Made by a program: the position numbers and the translations under genes
Shown: positions 21,785 through 34,080 of the stretch, in pieces
How the letters are laid out: every line of letters begins with the position of its first letter
How positions within the stretch are numbered: position 1 is the first letter of the stretch
Notes under the pieces: model-generated
The model's database searches: none
Seen by the model: only the letters and a program-made list of their open reading frames with translations
What the model was told of the DNA's origin: nothing
Assembly (NCBI GenBank): GCA_963854835.1
Contig: OY978527.1
Location: forward strand, 40,746,040-40,810,039
Source: Megamerina dolium
Taxonomy: Eukaryota; Arthropoda; Insecta; Diptera; Megamerinidae
DNA length: 64,000 nucleotides
Direction: 5' to 3'

Positions 21785-22513
21785 TACGAGGGCGGTCCAA
21801 GAACTATCCGACCTAACAAAGAAAACAAATATGGGAAATTTTTTCTTTATTTCTCAACATAATCTCCTTTTAGCTCTATGCACGTTTCCCAGCAATATTC
21901 TATAGCTTCGATACCATGTTTATAGTATGAACTGTCTAGCTCATTAAAATAGCTATCTTCCGCAGACTCCACCTCTTCATTGTTTGCAAATCTTCTATCA
22001 TTAAGCCATTTTTTCAAATTTGGAAATAGAAAATAATCCGAAGGAGCTAAATCTGGAGAATTTTGAAATTCCTGTAATTTTATCTAGCTCACTCATCTTC
22101 AGCCGGCGATCTTCCAATACCATTTTGTGGATTTTCTTAATTTAGGCGTGGCCACCTCAATTGGTCGACCACTACGGTATTCGTCTTGACAGCTTGTACG
22201 ACCTCGATTAAAGTCTGCCATCCAATATTATATGGTCGTAAACGAAGGAGCAGACTCCTCCAGAGTATAATATAGTTGTGCTTTAATATTCGTTGGATTG
22301 AGACCTTTTAAATGAAAGTATTGAATTACATAGCGGTGACCAATTTTTTCCATGTTTCGATGGCTCCAAAAAAAAAATACTAAACAACGTGGCGCGTTGA
22401 AACTTAAAACGTTTTTTTTTTTATATGGTTGCCACTTTTCACTAAAGTAATTTTTTTCAAACTACTGCCACCATCTATATGTCAGGTCGGGTAGTTCTGG
22501 GATCGCCCTCGTA
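21785..22513 (-). mobile_element. Deleted mariner (MITE-like) with TIRs and TA sites
   Basis: TA at 21785-21786 and 22512-22513 flank a 725-bp element. The left TIR begins CGAGGGCGGTCCAAGAACTA. The right TIR, reverse-complemented, begins CGAGGGCGATCCCAGAACTA; they match at about 28 of 32 positions. The interior is nearly the same as both ends of the mariner at 42836-43992, but about 440 bases are missing at a junction near 22058-22064 ('ctggagaattttgaaat'), removing the first catalytic region and most of the middle. What is left encodes helix-turn-helix and C-terminal pieces on the minus strand. It cannot make transposase. Confidence 0.9.
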
Positions 22514-23971
22514 CAAGGAATTCAGTCCATAGGAATTACTATAAATAATTGCTGTATATTTTACACGCTTGTAAACGGTTATAAATATTGTATTATTCTA
22601 TTAAAGGGAATTAAGCTTTTGTTCATGGTACGATTTTTCAAAGAGATCTACCAAAGTACTTTACTTTCGAGAGCTAATAACTAACACCAATGTAAAGTGG
22701 CGATTATGCTAATTTTCCATAGCAAATTGTCTGAGGAATTATAACATTGAAAAAAATATACATCTATTAAATTCAAATTGTTGAAATGCCTAAAGAAGCG
22801 CAATAGGTTAAATAAATTAATATTTAAAGCATTTGTTTATATTTCCGATATAGAAAAAAATATTTATTATACGATATATATTTTTATTAAAAATAACAAA
22901 TAAATTTATTTACAATATAACTATATGCTTTAGGATTATTTAACACGTTCAAGGTCGTATATAGACATTTAGTTCGTAGGGATAACTTCATGAACATTCA
23001 TTTTTAGGTCTATCTATCCATAATGAGGTACTACACATACTACCCATACTATTTATGAGTTAAAATATTCCATAAACGAATAGCAGAAATTAGATCCACA
23101 AGTCAATTAGATCAAATGCCATTGAAAATCAAAATATTTCCGCAACAAAATTTTTCAGCATGTCCGACAATGTGTTAAAGGATCAAATCGATTCACATAC
23201 CACTTTTAATATCATTCACCATATCATATTTCTAGTGTAATTAACTGCAAGTGTTGCAGGGCATAGATATAATATATGGTTGTGTGCCTAAATGTACAAC
23301 GTAAAAGTCATATATGTATGTGCTTCTATTTATAAAGGATAATAAATTGAATTTATTAGGGCAAAAAAAAAAAAAAACAAAAACTGTTTAAATACAATAT
23401 TATTCAAATATTTACGATTATATATGACATTTAACATTTGAAAGCTTTATTACATATTTACATATTACATATTTTTACATATATAACATATATCTATCTA
23501 TTTATTTATCATATATGTAATACATAAACGGTTTTAGTAAGGATAAATATGCTATATATTTATCACACACCATGTAATCATACTGAAAATAATAAACATA
23601 TTGTATACATTTATTTCTACCCGCTGTTGCACACTGTTACACTCACACACGTAAGCACCTAAGGATTTACTTTATATTGCATGTGTTTTTATCGTTACGG
23701 TAAGTGATCATAAAAAATGTGTCGAAAACAAAAGCAGAGTAGAGAACATAAAGAATAATAATAATAATAATAAAAATACAAATTTAAACAAACAATAAAC
23801 TATAAACATAAGAGTAATTCAACCATTTTTGTGTTAATTCATTATCATTTGTACTCGCATAAAAATATAGTAAGTAAGATGTACTATTACAAATTTTACG
23901 AAGCAAATTACACGTTAGGATTAAAAATGCTAACATAAAGTGAAGGCAATAAAAATTGCTGGATAGATAAA
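22514..23971. other. AT-rich non-coding stretch
   Basis: Strongly AT-rich with runs of A. It has a short (AAT)n near 23755-23772 and nothing recognisable as a gene. Confidence 0.5.
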
Positions 23972-25800
23972 TTAGGTTAGGTTAGGTTAGTGTGGGCGCC
24001 TTTCCATTAGAGAGGGCGCACGTAGGCCAGATAGAGGCCCACTATAATACCACTCGGATATTCCCTTTACCCATTCACTCGTTGAACCAACATGAGTTTT
24101 TAATGAATTTTAAGAGGTTGTTAATCTCAACCTGTGATATTTCTGCTAGGTCATTCGTTTGATAATGGCCCAGAAATTGTTTGCACATCCTGCACAAAAC
24201 AGGGCAGGTGCATAGCAGATGTAAGACAGTCTTAAGCTCCTCCTGATCTCTGCAGCTTCTGCAAAAGTCGTGTGCGAGATGGCCTAGGCACAATCTTGCA
24301 GCGTATGAACCTATGAGGCAGTGGCCAGTGACCACTCTCACATAGGTCGACATGTCTAGTCTATTTAGGTCAGTAAGTTTACAGGTGCGCTTCCCACTGA
24401 TTTTCGACCACAGCAATTTCGCCGTCTTACAGATGAGTGTGTCCGTCCATCTTTTTTGAAAGGCGTTGAGGGTTATTACCTCCAATTTATGCTTACATGT
24501 GGAAATCGGAATCCCTAAATCTGTATTAACTCAAGATAAGGCCTCCTTTGTGCCCTTCCTTGCCAGTTCATCTGCTTTGCAGTTACCTCGTATATCTCTG
24601 TGCACAGGCACCCAGCACAGAAGAATTTTATGCTGCTCTGCATCTCTCATCGAGAGATCTGCGGCAGTCAAGAATGGCCTTAGATTTAACGAGAACAGAG
24701 TTCAGGGCTTTGTTAGCAGCTTGGCTGTCACTCAAGATACAAATGTCTCTGAGAGCGACAGTGTTCTGCTTAACCCTAGTTAGTGCAGTATTAATAGCTT
24801 TTACTTCTGCCTGAAACACACTACAGTGGTCAGGCAGGCATAATGAGATATTAAGGTTGAGATCCTCAGAGTATGCACCCCCTTCCACCCTTCCATCCAG
24901 TTTAGAACCGTCACTAAATATGAGAGTAGAGAGTGGCGGAGGTCCTCTTGTTTCCCAGGCATACCTGTCAGGGAAAGAAATTTGGAATTTTCGTTCAAAT
25001 GGGATTGACGTAATCAAGAGATGTTTCGAGGTGCAAGCCTTTGAGTCGTACTGCCGAGTTTGCCGCCATTTGTTTCCCGAAAAAATGGAGTGGCGTGCAA
25101 TGAAGGAGCGTTTCTAGTGCTAACGTTGGTGTTGTTCTGAGTGTTCCCGTGATTATTACATTTGCCGCTCTTTGTATTCTTTCCAAAGGTTTGATATGAG
25201 AGGATTTAGCGATTGCAGTCCACCAAACTAGGACCCCATATAACTGCTTTGTAAATCCAATACACAATATTAGGTTTCATTCCCCACCTTTTTCCTATTG
25301 CCCTCCTACTGGCATAGAGTGCAGTGCTGCCTTTTTCACTCCGCACCCCTTCCTTTCTATCTCCATTAATAGTTCATGCACTACCAAGTTCCATAGAACA
25401 GGGAAGAGTATCCCTCCTTGCCCAGTTCCTCTTCTTACGCGTCTTGTGGTACAAGATCCCCCCAGCTCGGATGTTATTAGTCTAAATTTCAGTAGCCTTT
25501 CTATCCATCTGCTAAGGGTTGCATCCACCTCAAGTCGTGATCTCTCTGTGGTGAACATTGTTGAAGGCGCCCTCAATATCCGTGAAGGCCACTAAGACAA
25601 ATTCTTTGTTGTGAAAAGTTTTCTCTATTGTTGATACTAACGCATGAAGCGCTGTTTCAACAGACTTCCCTTTAGTGTAAGTATGCTGAGAAGATGACAA
25701 CATCTCCTTACTTATGGTATGTGTCAAGTGAAAAGATGAAGTGATACATAAATTAAAAGAGGAAAACATCCTTGGCGACATACGTAACATTACCATGGTA
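23972..25800 (-). mobile_element. LOA/R1/I-group LINE: RT, RNase H, zinc knuckle
   Basis: On the minus strand, in order: RT finger/palm at about 25790-25540 (QHTYTKGKSVETALHALV, VLVAFTDIEGAFNNVHH with the palm Asp); RT motif 25576-25295 (RRVRRGTGQGGILFPVLWNLVV); thumb 25267-24995 (YGVLVWWTA, RIQRAANVIITG, LALETLLHCTPLH); RNase H 25017-24628 (TLIFSDGSKLDGRVEGGAYS, FQAEVKAINTAL, ICILSDSQAANKAL, so Asp, Glu and Asp are retained); and the C-terminal zinc-knuckle region 24485-24075 (GHCLIGSYAARL, HDFCRSCRDQEELKTVLHLLCTCPVL). The YADD box is lost in a deletion near 25290. The 3' tail is (CCTAA)n, seen as TTAGG repeats at 23972-23990. Endonuclease and ORF1 are missing. Inactive. Confidence 0.88.
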
Positions 25801-26525
25801 ATTTAGCTCGGGGCAAAACCAAGCTTTTTTTTTGTCAGAAGAATTTTTGTCGATCTGATGGGATACTTAATCTCTAAGGGCTAGATTTAGTAGGATTCCA
25901 CAATTAGATCAATGTTTGTTGAAGAAGTTGTTTTAAAACGGCGCTCCAGCGCTATTTGTGACTCAGAGTATACATGTCTAGGTCAGCCATCGCAACCATC
26001 AAATCAACCAACTGACAGAATTTATCGTTGCTCGGTGTGGAGTTGCATTCTCAACCGGGTGCTGGACCCCATAGTCCAGCAGAGGTTTAAGATGGGCCTC
26101 GATCCTTACCAAGGGTGGGTAGTGCGGCCATTCACGCACCCCAAATTGGTACATCAGGGCTAGAAGTCGTTGCCTTCTAGTCCTGGAGGGCCTTCCAGGC
26201 AGGTACTTACGTTAAACCTTCTCCTTCTTCTGTACAACGAGCATACTTGAAACCCTCAGCCAGTGATCTTAAAAGAAGCTAGCTTCTAAAACATATACAC
26301 CACAATACGTGTATATTCATAGTTAGTAGAGCTGAAATAACGTGGAGGAACTAGAGACCAGCATTAGTATGAAATTCAAACGTCACCTTGGTCACTATTA
26401 TCTGATTGACTTAGGCCTATTTTCAGTTATTGCCTCAATTCTATGAAGAGCACATTATTATTATTATGATTAACATACTCCTATGCACTGCGACCAGACT
26501 TGATCTATTGTGCAGTCTTCAGGTA
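25801..26525. other. Unassigned stretch with GC-richer core
   Basis: About 25930-26230 is clearly GC-richer and contains an 83-codon plus-strand frame (25912-26163) with no motif I recognise. It may be a decayed transposon terminus. Confidence 0.35.
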
Positions 26526-27140
26526 ACCCTAAATATTCAGGCTTTTAATAAATTTCAGCACTTTGTTGGGTTCGTTATTCCATAATTTACATGGAGGCAC
26601 TGTACTATCATCAAAGTGGATTAGTCTTTGTCTGTCAAGAGCTTGAGATTCACAGATAATGTGCTCCGAGCTTTCGATGTCTAAGTTGCAGAATTTGCAG
26701 ACATCAATGTTAGCTAGATCTAACTTCTTTAAGTGGTATTTGAGGCAGCAGTGGCCTGTGAAATAACCACAAAGAATACGTAGGTCAGCTCTACCAAACG
26801 TGAGTATCTTTTTAGATATCCCTTTATTTGGAATTAGGAATTGATTTGCGCATTGTTTTGTTTTGAAGAGCACATAGTCTGATTTAGCGGATAAGAGACA
26901 AGAAAAATCTAAGTGAACTCGCACATTGAGGGACGGCCAAACTAACACAACCCAACCTTTGCATATGCCATCGAAAAAGTATTCAGTTGTCCAGTATCCT
27001 ATACTACAGAAGGATCTGTATTCCAGTACACAAAATATTGTACCTATAACTTTACGATTAAACCTACAATATCTGCTAATATTTTTCTTTGTAAAAAAAA
27101 TGCATATATTTTTATATGAGATTCTTATTACTCCCAAATG
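26526..27140 (-). mobile_element. LINE C-terminal fragment (zinc-knuckle region)
   Basis: The open minus-strand frame 27137-26529 (202 codons) ends like an RNase H-type LINE: PNKGISKKILTFGRADLRILCGYFTGHCCLKYHLKKL, then DVCKFCNLDIESSEHIICESQAL, a C-x2-C-x(n)-H-x4-C knuckle, and KVLKFIKSLNI. It differs from the LINEs at 17158 and 23972, so it is another family. The N-terminal 90 codons are of unclear origin. A CAA tract follows at about 27152-27172. Confidence 0.75.
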
Positions 27141-28337
27141 AATGGAATAAATACAACAACAACAACAACAACAAAAAAGGAAGAAAAGAATTTTCCAAAA
27201 CTTTTTACTAGATTCCTTTTAAAATTTTAACATTATATTGTTGGTGTTTTATTTTTTTTCTATACTTTTTTTGCACAATCTCCCTGGCTATTGTTCACAT
27301 TTTGATATTTTCCTATAGTCTACAAGATTTTTTGTTTGCTTGTTTGTTTGTTTGTATGCACGTACGTGTTAATACTTATTTAAAAATTCTCTAAAGGCAT
27401 ATTCAATGGAAATACATAGTAGTTGAAGCATGAGGACAATAATAATCTTCTTTATAATGATGATGACGATGACGATGATGATAATGATGTTGATATACGT
27501 GGGTATTGAAATACTTTTGCCTATGTAATAAGTGCCAGCAGCAGCAGCAACACATCCTGTTGGAAAGAGCGTGTGTCTGTGACGTTCTGTCTATGTATGC
27601 ATATCGCTGAGTGTGTATTGGTATGATTAAATATTTCAGTGTATACTATTTGCTTGTATGTATGAGTTTATAAACATGGCATTGAGCCGATTGAGCAAGT
27701 GTCAGAAAAAACTCTGTGTGTGTGTGTGTGCGTGTGGGAGTTTTTAATGAGTTATGAGGTGTTAAAGTAATAAGTAAATCTGTGTGCGTGTAATAATTAA
27801 TTAATTAACTCTTTATTGCCTTGGTGTTGGTGTTGTTCTTAATTTAATTTGATCGACCCAGGCCGTCTGTAAGTTCATTTTTTCAGTATATTTTTCTCGA
27901 TTTTTCTAAAATTCTGTAATTAAATGAATGAACTTTGCAGTAATGCTGAAAAGAAAAAAAAAATTATAAATTTACTACAACCTCAATCTATACGTATATT
28001 TGAAGATATGAACTCGATGAAAAAAAAACGAAAATATACATAACTAGTAGTGCACAAGTACTAGAGCTTTGCTACTATATATTCATAATCAACATAAAGG
28101 CTAATTTTAATCTGTACAACTTAGCTCGTATGAGAATGTAATACATGTTCAAGTAAATATTCAAATTTGTGCGTACATAGTTTGTACAATTTATATTTAT
28201 TCTCTTTTATATGATCTTTCATGTTCTTTTTTCATTTGAATATAAATTTAATTAAAATGTTCATCAAAGAAGTCATAGAAAGTTATTGAAATTGTAGATT
28301 TTTATTTTTTTCCTTACCGCTTTTTCTTTGACAGACT
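27141..28337. other. Non-coding stretch with microsatellites
   Basis: It contains (CAA)n at about 27152-27172, GAT/GAC repeats near 27457-27485 and (TG)n near 27713-27738. No gene is recognised. Confidence 0.55.
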
Positions 28338-29577
28338 TAACAGGCCATTCAATAAGTGTGTAGGATGACATATAGATGGAGTTACTAGAATTATTTTTCC
28401 ATATAATTTCTATTGAGCTCTAACCTTCAAATGACACGTGTATAAAATTGACAACAATCTGACAAGTGGTTCGTGAGTTAGAGCATTTTCTGTGAAGCAA
28501 CTTTTGTTATGGAAAAAAGTGGATAAAAGTGAATTTCATGTTTTGATAATGTATTGCTTTTGTATGAAAAAAATTACAGTTTAAACCAAACAATAGCTTG
28601 ATAAACATTATCCGGACTCTGCTCCATCAAGACAAATTGTAGAAAAGTGGAGGCTGCTGTTCCAGAAAACGTCAAAAAAATCTACAAATTGCTTGTGAAT
28701 GATCTCAAATTGAAGATGCACGAGCTATCTGATATTATAAAGATATCAGATGGTAGGTTTTTTACCATTTTACACGAACATTTGGGTATGCAAAACATCT
28801 GTGCAAAATGGGTGCCGCGTGAGCTCACAGTCGCCCAAAAACAACAACGTATTGATGCTTCAACGGAGTCTTTGGCGCTGTTAAACCGCAATAAAATCGA
28901 ATTCTATCATCGATATGTGACAATGAATATGGCTTCACCATTACACAACACAATCCAATAGACAGTCAGCTGAGTGGACAGCAGTCGACGAATCGAATCC
29001 AAAGCGAGCAAAGACGCAACAGTCGCCTGGTAAGGTGATGCCGTCTGTATTATGGGATACGAATGGAATATTATTCATCGACTACATTCAAAACAGGAAC
29101 CACCATCAACAACGACTATTATTGTGAACTTTTGGACCGACGGAAGGCTGAAATCGCAAAGAAACGGCCACATTTGCAAAAGAAAAAACAATGTTGTTTC
29201 ACCAAGCAAATGCACCGTGTCACAAATTGATGAAAACGATGGCAAAAAAACTGGATGAATTGGGCTTCGAACACTACTTCCCCACCCACCGTATTCTCCA
29301 GATTTAACCCTCAGTGACTTTTTCCTGTTATCAGATCTCAAGAGAATGCTTTCTGGAAAGAAAGTTAAAACCGATGATGTAGTAAACTCGCTGAAACTGA
29401 GTCCTACTTTGACGAAAAAGAGAAATCGTACTATAAAAATGGTATCGATAAGTTGGAAAATCACTATACTCGTTGTATCGCCCTCGAAGGCTATACTATG
29501 TTGAATAATAAATTTGAGTTTTGTCAAAATTTGGTTTTTCTCATACTTTTTCTATGGACTTATTGAATGGCCTGTTA
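28338..29577 (+). mobile_element. Full-length mariner, inactivated
   Basis: The 20-bp ends TAACAGGCCATTCAATAAGT (from 28338) and their reverse complement (to 29577) are identical, and the outer TA fits the TA target. The length of about 1.24 kb is normal for mariner. The frame 28647-28961 encodes DNA-binding and linker parts (LHEHLGMQNICAKWVPRELT, a WVPHEL-type linker). Later pieces are readable in shifted frames: NPKRAKTQQSPGKVM, GILFIDYIQ, FHQANAPCHK, and HPPYSPDLTLSDFFLLSDLK. The first Asp (usual MDE) reads MNM and the second (usual QDNA) reads QANA, so two of three catalytic residues are lost, besides frameshifts. Confidence 0.9.
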
Positions 29578-29889
29578 TTGTAGCGGACATATTCACATAA
29601 TTTTTATCATTTCCTTTAGATGAATTGATTGATAAGTTACAAGTTTTATACAAAATTACAAATATATGGCATTATTTTACTAAAAATTACACTTAAATAA
29701 AATAGCCTCTCTGATATTAAACACAAGTTTAAAAAAATATTTTTAAGAATTCTGCATAAAGTAATTCGATTTGGAACAATATTTGAAGTCTACCAAGGGA
29801 GAATATCCACTATATCGGCAACGAATCAATGAAGAAACTATGTTTTTTTTGTTCGGATGGAACCAAAAACCACAGATATAGTTTAATGG
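29578..29889. other. AT-rich spacer
   Basis: Nothing recognised between two transposons. Confidence 0.4.
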
Positions 29890-30355
29890 CATAAAACGAC
29901 ATTGAATAACCCTACAAATCTACAAATCTTAGAACAACTTACTCAAAATGACTTCCATTTGCCTTCCAGCATGACTTGAAACGATCTGGCCGCTCATCGA
30001 TCGCGAGATGCAATGACTCAATATTTGGGTGCCGAGTAGTACAAGCCACGCCCTCTAATACGGACCACGACTTGTAATCCAACGGGTTGAGGTCTGAAGT
30101 CCGAAATGTTGTTTTTTAGCCACATTTGAGTCGTTTTTACCTTGTGAGCTGGATCAGAGGGCTCTTTGGATCCTCGGGATGAGTTGGGATGCTTCTCTGG
30201 ATGACCGAGCATACACACGATCATTCTGTTTATTGAGCGATTCTTCTACGGTGAAGCTTTCGCTTCTGTTTTCGCAGCGGTTTCCGTTTGATTCGTTTCT
30301 TCACGACTTTGTTCGCTTTCGGTGTGCTCACAATGCGCGGACGCCCGGATTTTAC
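29890..30355 (-). mobile_element. maT-like Tc1/mariner remnant, copy 2
   Basis: The reverse complement matches the element at 8959-9798. 'acaaatcttagaacaactta' near 29917-29936 mirrors its 3' end. The C-terminal region (LNPLDYKSWSVLE, TTRHPNIESLH, DERPDRFKSCWKANGSHFE) is readable on the minus strand, and KVKTTQMWLKNNISDF occurs in the frame 30224-30018. Only fragments of the middle remain. Inactive. Confidence 0.8.
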
Positions 30356-32050
30356 ATCAACTTAATGTATTTGAAGAATTTATGTTGATCGACTTTCTTA
30401 AAAAGAAATATATAAATAAATAATAAACTGAAATAATTACAACGTTTCATAATTCCAGATTCAATTCAGAAAATATTTTCTTTTAGTCAATTCAGCTTAC
30501 TTGCTAATAAAGTTATTGAATATATTTGTATGTATAAGCTACCTAGGTACATTTTTTTTATTATTTATTTAGTTGAATACTTTGATTATGAAAATTTTTA
30601 CACATTCATTTTAAATGCATTGATGAGAATAATTTTATTTTCAATTCGAAATTTTTTTTTTTTTACTTCGCAATATTTATGTCTTTCGGACCAATATACT
30701 TGTATACAAAAGAAACCTTTCATCTTTATTGTACAATGCTATTTTGAGAAGATATAATTCTGTGAATTTACGTTTCTATCGTTCATAATCTCAAAGAAAC
30801 CATCTCAAATTGTATATACAAGTACCTACGTACTACAATTGTTCGTGTGCACGTATGCGTATACCTTACCGGTGTGCTTAAATAAGCACAAAATGTACTT
30901 AATATATAATTCTATACAACGAGTACCATACCAATAGGTATATGAATATGTAATTTCCTATACTTAGTCACCATCAGATCTCTCATATTCATTCTCTACC
31001 GTTGTTCATTATCATCCATACATACATTCTCATACTATACACATACACTAGCTATACTATATACAAATTTAAATGAGATAAAAAACAAAAACAGAAAAAC
31101 GAACGTCCCGGCAAACAATCCATGACACAGTTTCATTATTGGGACACTTTAACACTTTACCCTATCAAATCGCATCTGATTATGATATGAGTAGTTATAT
31201 GAGTAGATATGTATACGAATGAGCATTGCTGCTAGCAATAGCAGCAACCACAGTAAGTGAGTTTCATTATTGCGTACGTTATTGAAATTTCTAACCAAAG
31301 GAAGTCTAAGTACATTGCTTCTAGCAATTCCTTCTCTCTCTCTCTCTCTCTCTCTCTACACTACTTACTATCGACATCACCTGACTGACACTGGTTTCTT
31401 CTTTCCCCCGCCCCCCTCACTCATATGCAAGTGCGAGTGAGTTAATTTTGTATTCACCTTATAAAGTTGATGCAACGAATACTCATATATTGGCACAACC
31501 ATTATCATCACTTCTTCATTGAGTAAGTAATTCACAGCCCACTTGCTTTCAATAAAATGTCCTGCTGCTACTGTTACTTTGGTTATTCACTAACAAGCAT
31601 ACATACATACGATAGCTAGACTTATTGATGTAATGAATGTGTGTGTGTGTGTGACTGAGGTTTGAGTGCGTACGTGTAAGAAAATTACGTTAAGTACCTG
31701 TGCAAGTACTTGCATATTCCTATGGAATTACAAGTACACTATACACTGCAGAGAAGAAGAAGAAAAAAAACGGAAACAGAAAAAGCAGGGCTTTTTTCCT
31801 TTGACACATGATTCTTACTTCAATTCTATTTCATTCTATGTATGTGTGTGTGTGTTTTTTTTTCTCACCTTTTCTAACTCTCTATCATATTTTATACTTT
31901 TTAGAATTTATCCAGTGTGTAAATTGAACTTTTGTGCCACCAACAACAACAACAAACTAACTGAACGAGTTGTATATTTTTAATTTTGCAATTATAAATG
32001 CAATTGTATAATCAAGTATTATGTACAGAGATTATTCGATATGTATTTCA
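30356..32050. other. AT-rich stretch with microsatellites
   Basis: It holds (TC)n at 31333-31357 and (GT)n at 31637-31653. No gene is recognised. Confidence 0.55.
31333..31357. repeat. (TC)n microsatellite
   Basis: About 12 TC units. Confidence 0.95.
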
Positions 32051-32880
32051 ACGTATTAACACCAGTGCCATTCCATGCAGAGCTTTATGCTAAAATGGAA
32101 AAAAAGTGGAAATCCTATCCAAAAGAGGACACCAAAGAGTCAAATACTCTCAGACAGTCACTCAGTCCTCTAAGCTCTTAAAAGCTACACATTTACATCA
32201 AAAGTTCTCACAGAGTGTAACAATGCACTCAACAAACTGGCCATCCACAATCAGATCTCTCTGATCTGGGTGCCAGGACATGAAGGACACAAAGGTAATG
32301 AAGAGGCGGATCAGCCAAAAAAGGGGCTGAAGGGCAATTTATCGGTCCAACCCCGTCCTTTGGCTTCAATAAAAACAAACATAAAACAGTATACCAAGAA
32401 ATGGATCCCACATAGAATCAGAGAATATTGGAATAACACTGGCGGTCTCAACCATTCCAAAAAATGCCTCAGCTTTGATGCCAGAAGAGAAAACACCGGT
32501 TTCTCCTGAAACCAAAAGAATCTTAGATTGTTCTCCAGAGCACTAATGGGCCACTTCGTATGCAATAAACATTTATACAAATTAGGAGTATCCAACACAA
32601 GTACTTGCAGATTTTTCTGTGATGAGGAAACATTTAATTACAACCTCTGATGCACTAGGCCACAGGAGGCACAAAATCCTAGGTTCATACCTACTAGAAG
32701 ATGAAGACCTTCAAATGCTCCCCCGAAGGAGCTGGCTCTTTTCCTCGATATATTAAAAAACATATACAGTATATATATATATATATTAAATATAGTATAT
32801 ATTAAATATACAAAATATCTAAGTATAAAGGGGTGCACAATAGACCAGGTTAGTCGCAGTGCACAAAGGCCTTTGCCTAA
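32051..32880 (+). mobile_element. RNase H-type LINE 3' fragment
   Basis: Plus-strand pieces of the RNase H end are FTSKVLTECNNALNKLAIHNQISLIWVPGHEGHKGNEEAD (about 32187-32310, with the GH..GNE.AD motif) and a linker (IREYWNNTGGLNHSKKCLSF). RALMGHFVCNKHLYKLGVSNTSTCRFF follows in the next frame at about 32540-32615, the zinc-knuckle start. The 3' region ends near 32880 with 'gtgcacaaaggcctttgcc'. A TA dinucleotide tract lies at 32772-32786. The RT is missing, so the copy is 5'-truncated. Confidence 0.75.
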
Positions 32881-34080
32881 CCCGTACTTTTAAGTGCGGT
32901 CAGATATTTGCATTGCAAAAAAGTTTCTTTTGTACAGTACTAAGTACATGTATAAATGCTTTAGTTTTGTTATCGTTTGAGTATAAAATTTCGTCTCAAG
33001 GCGTTTGGAAGAAGTCTCTCAAAATCAAATGTGGTGGTCAGCAAACATCAATGCCGCATGAGAAATAACAATGTAACATAAATATGTGCCAGATCACAAT
33101 AAGGTACAGGGATCATTAGGAATTTGAATGTACATAACAGCTACATTTGCAATAAATTACCTATAGTACGTTAAATCGCCAAGAGAATATTTCCCTTCGA
33201 TTGGTCGAAAGAAGTTCACAAAAAATTTGGTCGCTGTACTCTCAACAACATCGGCAGGATTGATAAATTTAAAATTTAAACATTCGATGGAGTAAATATT
33301 TAAATAAAAGCCATTTCAAAAGGAAATACTCAAAATATCGTTTTGATGTGCAATCCACTGTGTGATCTTGGTGATGGTGAATATTCGATACGTAAGTCTG
33401 CCGATACAACCAATACCCTTTTTGGGGAAAATTCCCTATAATTTGGTTCCAGCTTTTGCAAAGCGGTATGAATCGACTTCAAATACCAATAATAATAATT
33501 GTTGAATAATAATATTTGTTTTCGTGAGTTCATCTGAATACATATCAAGCAACACTTACTCCTAATTGCAATTCACATTGAATTATTGCACATAATACAA
33601 ATAAATGGAGCACATAAAGAGATTATTTTTAAACTAAAATACGTCTCATGCTTCGACAAGGAATTTTGTGTTTTAATTAGCTTTTAATTTTCTGTCCTAT
33701 GTAAAAAAGAAAGTAATAAAAATAATTTGTGTAATAAATATACTCGTACTTAAAAAAGAATGCAAAAAAAAATATATATATATATATAAAAAATTAAGCC
33801 AAAGAAGTACATATACATAATTAAGTTTTACATTCCTGTTTTATATGGGAACTTTTAGAACAATGGGGGAAAAATTTATTTGAAATATTTCAACTCTCAT
33901 ACATTTAACCCCTCTAGATTAGCTATGAGGTTATTTGTTTATTTCAGTTAAAAATGTAGAAACAATTTAATTTCAGTTTCTTCACATATTTGTTCATGAC
34001 TTGGGCTTTATCGATAGATTGTAAATGAAAATCTTCTCACAAGAAATATAAATATAATTTTATATGAATTAGTAACCGGT
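32881..34080. other. Non-coding stretch, nothing firm
   Basis: AT-rich, with a TA tract at 33772-33787. I considered 33160-33480 as a decayed coding remnant but could not name a family. Confidence 0.4.

Noticed and set aside
23972..23990. TTAGG repeats as a telomere or interstitial telomeric site
   Set aside because: Fewer than four units, placed exactly at the 3' end of a LINE; better explained as the LINE's tail.
29075..29527. 150-codon minus-strand frame
   Set aside because: It is the antisense shadow of the mariner transposase at 28338-29577.
33160..33480. Possible decayed coding remnant
   Set aside because: Short runs looked codon-like, but no family match could be defended on either strand.
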